Shown: in pieces, positions 12,339 to 13,713 of the stretch | Numbering within the stretch: the first letter of the stretch is position 1 | How the letters are laid out: each line of letters opens with the position of its first letter | Assembly (NCBI GenBank): GCA_029263035.1 | Contig: JAJCYF010000125.1 | Span: 1-13,713 of the forward strand | DNA: 13,713 bases | Source of the DNA: Actinomycetes bacterium | Lineage (GTDB): Bacteria > Actinomycetota > CADDZG01 > JAHWKV01 | Direction: 5' to 3' | The notes under the pieces: model-generated | The model's input: the letters and a program-made list of their open reading frames with translations, nothing else | Told to the model about the DNA's origin: nothing | The model's database searches: none | Translations under genes and position numbers: made by a program

Positions 12339-13571
12339 TTAGCCGGCGCCCAGGTACTTCTTTGCGCGCAGGGTGAAGGACGGGAGCTCAAGCTGGTCGT
12401 CGTCTTCTTCGGGGGGCGGGTCATGGGGGCCCCACCACAACCAGCGGTAGCGGTAGTGCTTGAGCGTGTAGCCGTAATAGGTTTTCAGCTTGTGGTGCCA
12501 CAGGCACAGCAGGGCCAGGTTGTACAGCTTGGTCTCCCCCCGCTGGTGGACCGGGATCACGTGGTCGATCTGGTGGGCTCCGTGGTCGGTGACGCAGCCG
12601 GGGATCACGCACCGGTAGTCGTCTCGTTCATAGACCGCCCGGCGCAGCCGGTCTGGGATTGAGTGGCCCAGGCCCTTGACGGTTTTGATGTCCTCACCGT
12701 CTTTTAGCACCCCGACCCGGTAGGAGTCGGCCAAAAACTCCCGGGCGGTCTCCAGCGGGACCGGTCCCACCCCCGGAACTTCACAGATGTCGCCCGACTC
12801 CAGGTAGCCTCGCTCCAGGGCGGCGTAGTCCAGCCGCAGGTGGACAACTGCCTTGGGTCCACGGATGCCGCCGTCCCCACCGGTGGTGCATGCGGTTTGT
12901 GACATGTGCACCAGGGCATCGGCCAGGTGGGCGGCGGCGGACTCTTTGATCTTGTCTTTGGCCGCCTGGCGGGTGATCCGGTTGAAGAACGGCTGCAGGC
13001 AGGCAAGCACGGTGGCCCCCGAAGCGGTGGTGAGCCTGCCCTCGAGCCGGAACACCCCCTCCTCATCGGTCCAGTGGATCAACCGGCGGTTCTGGTGGGC
13101 CCGGCGGTGCTTTTGTTCTTCATCCAGGGCGTTGCCCCTGATCCTTTGTGCCCGGTGGTGGAACTGGGCGTAGGACTCGGCTTCGGCAAAGTAGAGCAGC
13201 TCTTCTTGGGAGGCAACGTCGAGCACCCCGGCCGCCACCACCTCGATCGCCTGGCGCTCGGTTAGGGCGCCTTTGCGGAACGCCTTCTCGGTCGGGGGCA
13301 TGCGCTGCATCCACTCGGCGGTGCCGAGCACCTTGGAGGCGTGTCCCACCGTGCACTTGGACTTGTCCGCCATGAAGTGGGAGGGGGACTTGTAGTCGTA
13401 CCAGGCGTTGGTGTCCGCCACCTGCAGGCTGGTCAGTGCCTTACCGGCAGCACCCAGGCGCTCGGCCAGCTCGAACACCTCGGCCGACTGCTCTTTGGAA
13501 AGCGACCTGGGGTCAAAGCTCTCCATGAAGCCTTGAAGAGCGCAGACCGTGGCTTTCAGTGACTCACACAT
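12339..13571 (-). CDS. DUF222 domain protein with C-terminal HNH endonuclease (13E12 repeat-type)
   Basis: 410-residue protein with an N-terminal helical DUF222-like domain (about 20-290) and an HNH nuclease domain. The HNH zinc-type core is visible: C321 and C326 in YRCVIPGC, H333 and D336-H337 in HQIDHVIP, N351 in LYNLALLC, C356 and H359-H360. The usual family motif is AHHI-x-HW; here it is HQIDHV, keeping the general-base histidine. The architecture is that of the actinobacterial 13E12 repeat family, typically multi-copy and of uncertain role, possibly homing-like mobility or DNA nicking. The C-terminal tail is basic-aromatic, then acidic, then ends RAKKYLGAG. The start is set by a -10 box and palindrome just upstream. 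The frame looks intact. The left neighbour is the 9-bp array. Confidence 0.88.
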   Translation of the reverse strand: MCESLKATVCALQGFMESFDPRSLSKEQSAEVFELAERLGAAGKALTSLQVADTNAWYDYKSPSHFMADKSKCTVGHASKVLGTAEWMQRMPPTEKAFRKGALTERQAIEVVAAGVLDVASQEELLYFAEAESYAQFHHRAQRIRGNALDEEQKHRRAHQNRRLIHWTDEEGVFRLEGRLTTASGATVLACLQPFFNRITRQAAKDKIKESAAAHLADALVHMSQTACTTGGDGGIRGPKAVVHLRLDYAALERGYLESGDICEVPGVGPVPLETAREFLADSYRVGVLKDGEDIKTVKGLGHSIPDRLRRAVYERDDYRCVIPGCVTDHGAHQIDHVIPVHQRGETKLYNLALLCLWHHKLKTYYGYTLKHYRYRWLWWGPHDPPPEEDDDQLELPSFTLRAKKYLGAG

Positions 13572-13573
13572 AA

Positions 13574-13586
13574 CCTAGATTCTAGG
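13574..13586. promoter_or_regulatory. CCTAGA-T-TCTAGG palindrome over the HNH gene promoter
   Basis: A perfect 13-bp palindrome (6-bp arms, 1-bp centre) ends 2 bp before the start codon of the minus-strand DUF222-HNH gene and contains its predicted -10 box. The position is that of an operator at which a bound protein would exclude RNA polymerase. Confidence 0.5.
13579..13584 (-). promoter_or_regulatory. -10 box for leaderless DUF222-HNH transcript
   Basis: On the minus strand TAGAAT is followed by CTAGGTT and then the ATG at 13571, again a 7-nt gap. No Shine-Dalgarno is present. The predicted transcript is leaderless. No convincing -35 is seen. Confidence 0.48.
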
Positions 13587-13713
13587 AACCACCAATGACA
13601 TTTAGCCTAAGTCTTCGGGAATCCGGGATCAGTTTCTCGGCTGCCCGTAGGGTGCGTCGTGCTGGTTCTTCTGGTTCGGCTGGGACTATGACCGGAGCAG
13701 GACTTCCTGACTC
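13587..13713. other. Right-edge sequence without recognisable gene
   Basis: This stretch shows no convincing frame, RNA gene or repeat. The first 25 bases are A/T-richer and belong to the HNH promoter region. An ATG near 13687 opens a short frame to the window edge, but there is too little of it to judge. Confidence 0.4.

Noticed and set aside
13687..13713. Possible start of a plus-strand gene at the right edge
   Set aside because: Only nine partial codons are visible, without a clear promoter or ribosome site.

Overview
The window is GC-rich bacterial chromosome, most likely from an actinobacterium (Actinomycetota), probably not one of the well-studied genera. Three things point there. A SepIVA/DivIVA-like coiled-coil gene sits directly upstream of the DUF177 (YceD)-rpmF-rnc-mutM block. 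The gene order recG-rsmD-coaD ... sepIVA-yceD-rpmF-rnc-mutM ... smc-ftsY matches the arrangement known from mycobacteria and relatives. Several genes have a TANNNT -10 box 6-7 nt before the start codon, the signature of the leaderless transcripts common in this phylum. No genus can be named from the sequence alone.

Layout. (1) 1-1197: end of a gene that is probably recG, then rsmD (16S rRNA m2G966 methyltransferase) and coaD (phosphopantetheine adenylyltransferase), tightly overlapped and closed by a strong hairpin over the coaD stop. (2) 1179-1396: non-coding gap carrying the sepIVA promoter. (3) 1397-5402: co-directional run of sepIVA-like, yceD (DUF177), rpmF (L32), rnc (RNase III), mutM (Fpg), a DUF1801 protein and an alpha/beta hydrolase. 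(4) 5399-6598, minus strand: archaeal-type cofactor-independent phosphoglycerate mutase, its stop interlocked with that of the hydrolase. (5) 6599-6738: divergent promoter region with two inverted repeats. (6) 6739-12023: smc, ftsY (4-nt overlap) and a six-helix membrane protein of unknown function. (7) 12024-12338: non-coding gap filled by a 9-bp-period GC-rich tandem array. (8) 12339-13571, minus strand: DUF222-HNH endonuclease-like protein of the 13E12 repeat type, with a palindrome on its promoter. The last 142 bases show no gene.

Most genes are housekeeping: ribosome maturation (rsmD, yceD, rpmF, rnc), CoA synthesis, DNA repair (mutM), chromosome organisation (smc), membrane targeting (ftsY) and septal growth (sepIVA). 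The right end (array plus DUF222-HNH gene) looks accessory.

I found no complete undescribed system. The observations most worth following are the 9-bp array beside the DUF222-HNH gene, the palindrome over that gene's -10 box, the set of shared leaderless start signals, the shortened SepIVA, and the 164-nt rnc/mutM overlap.
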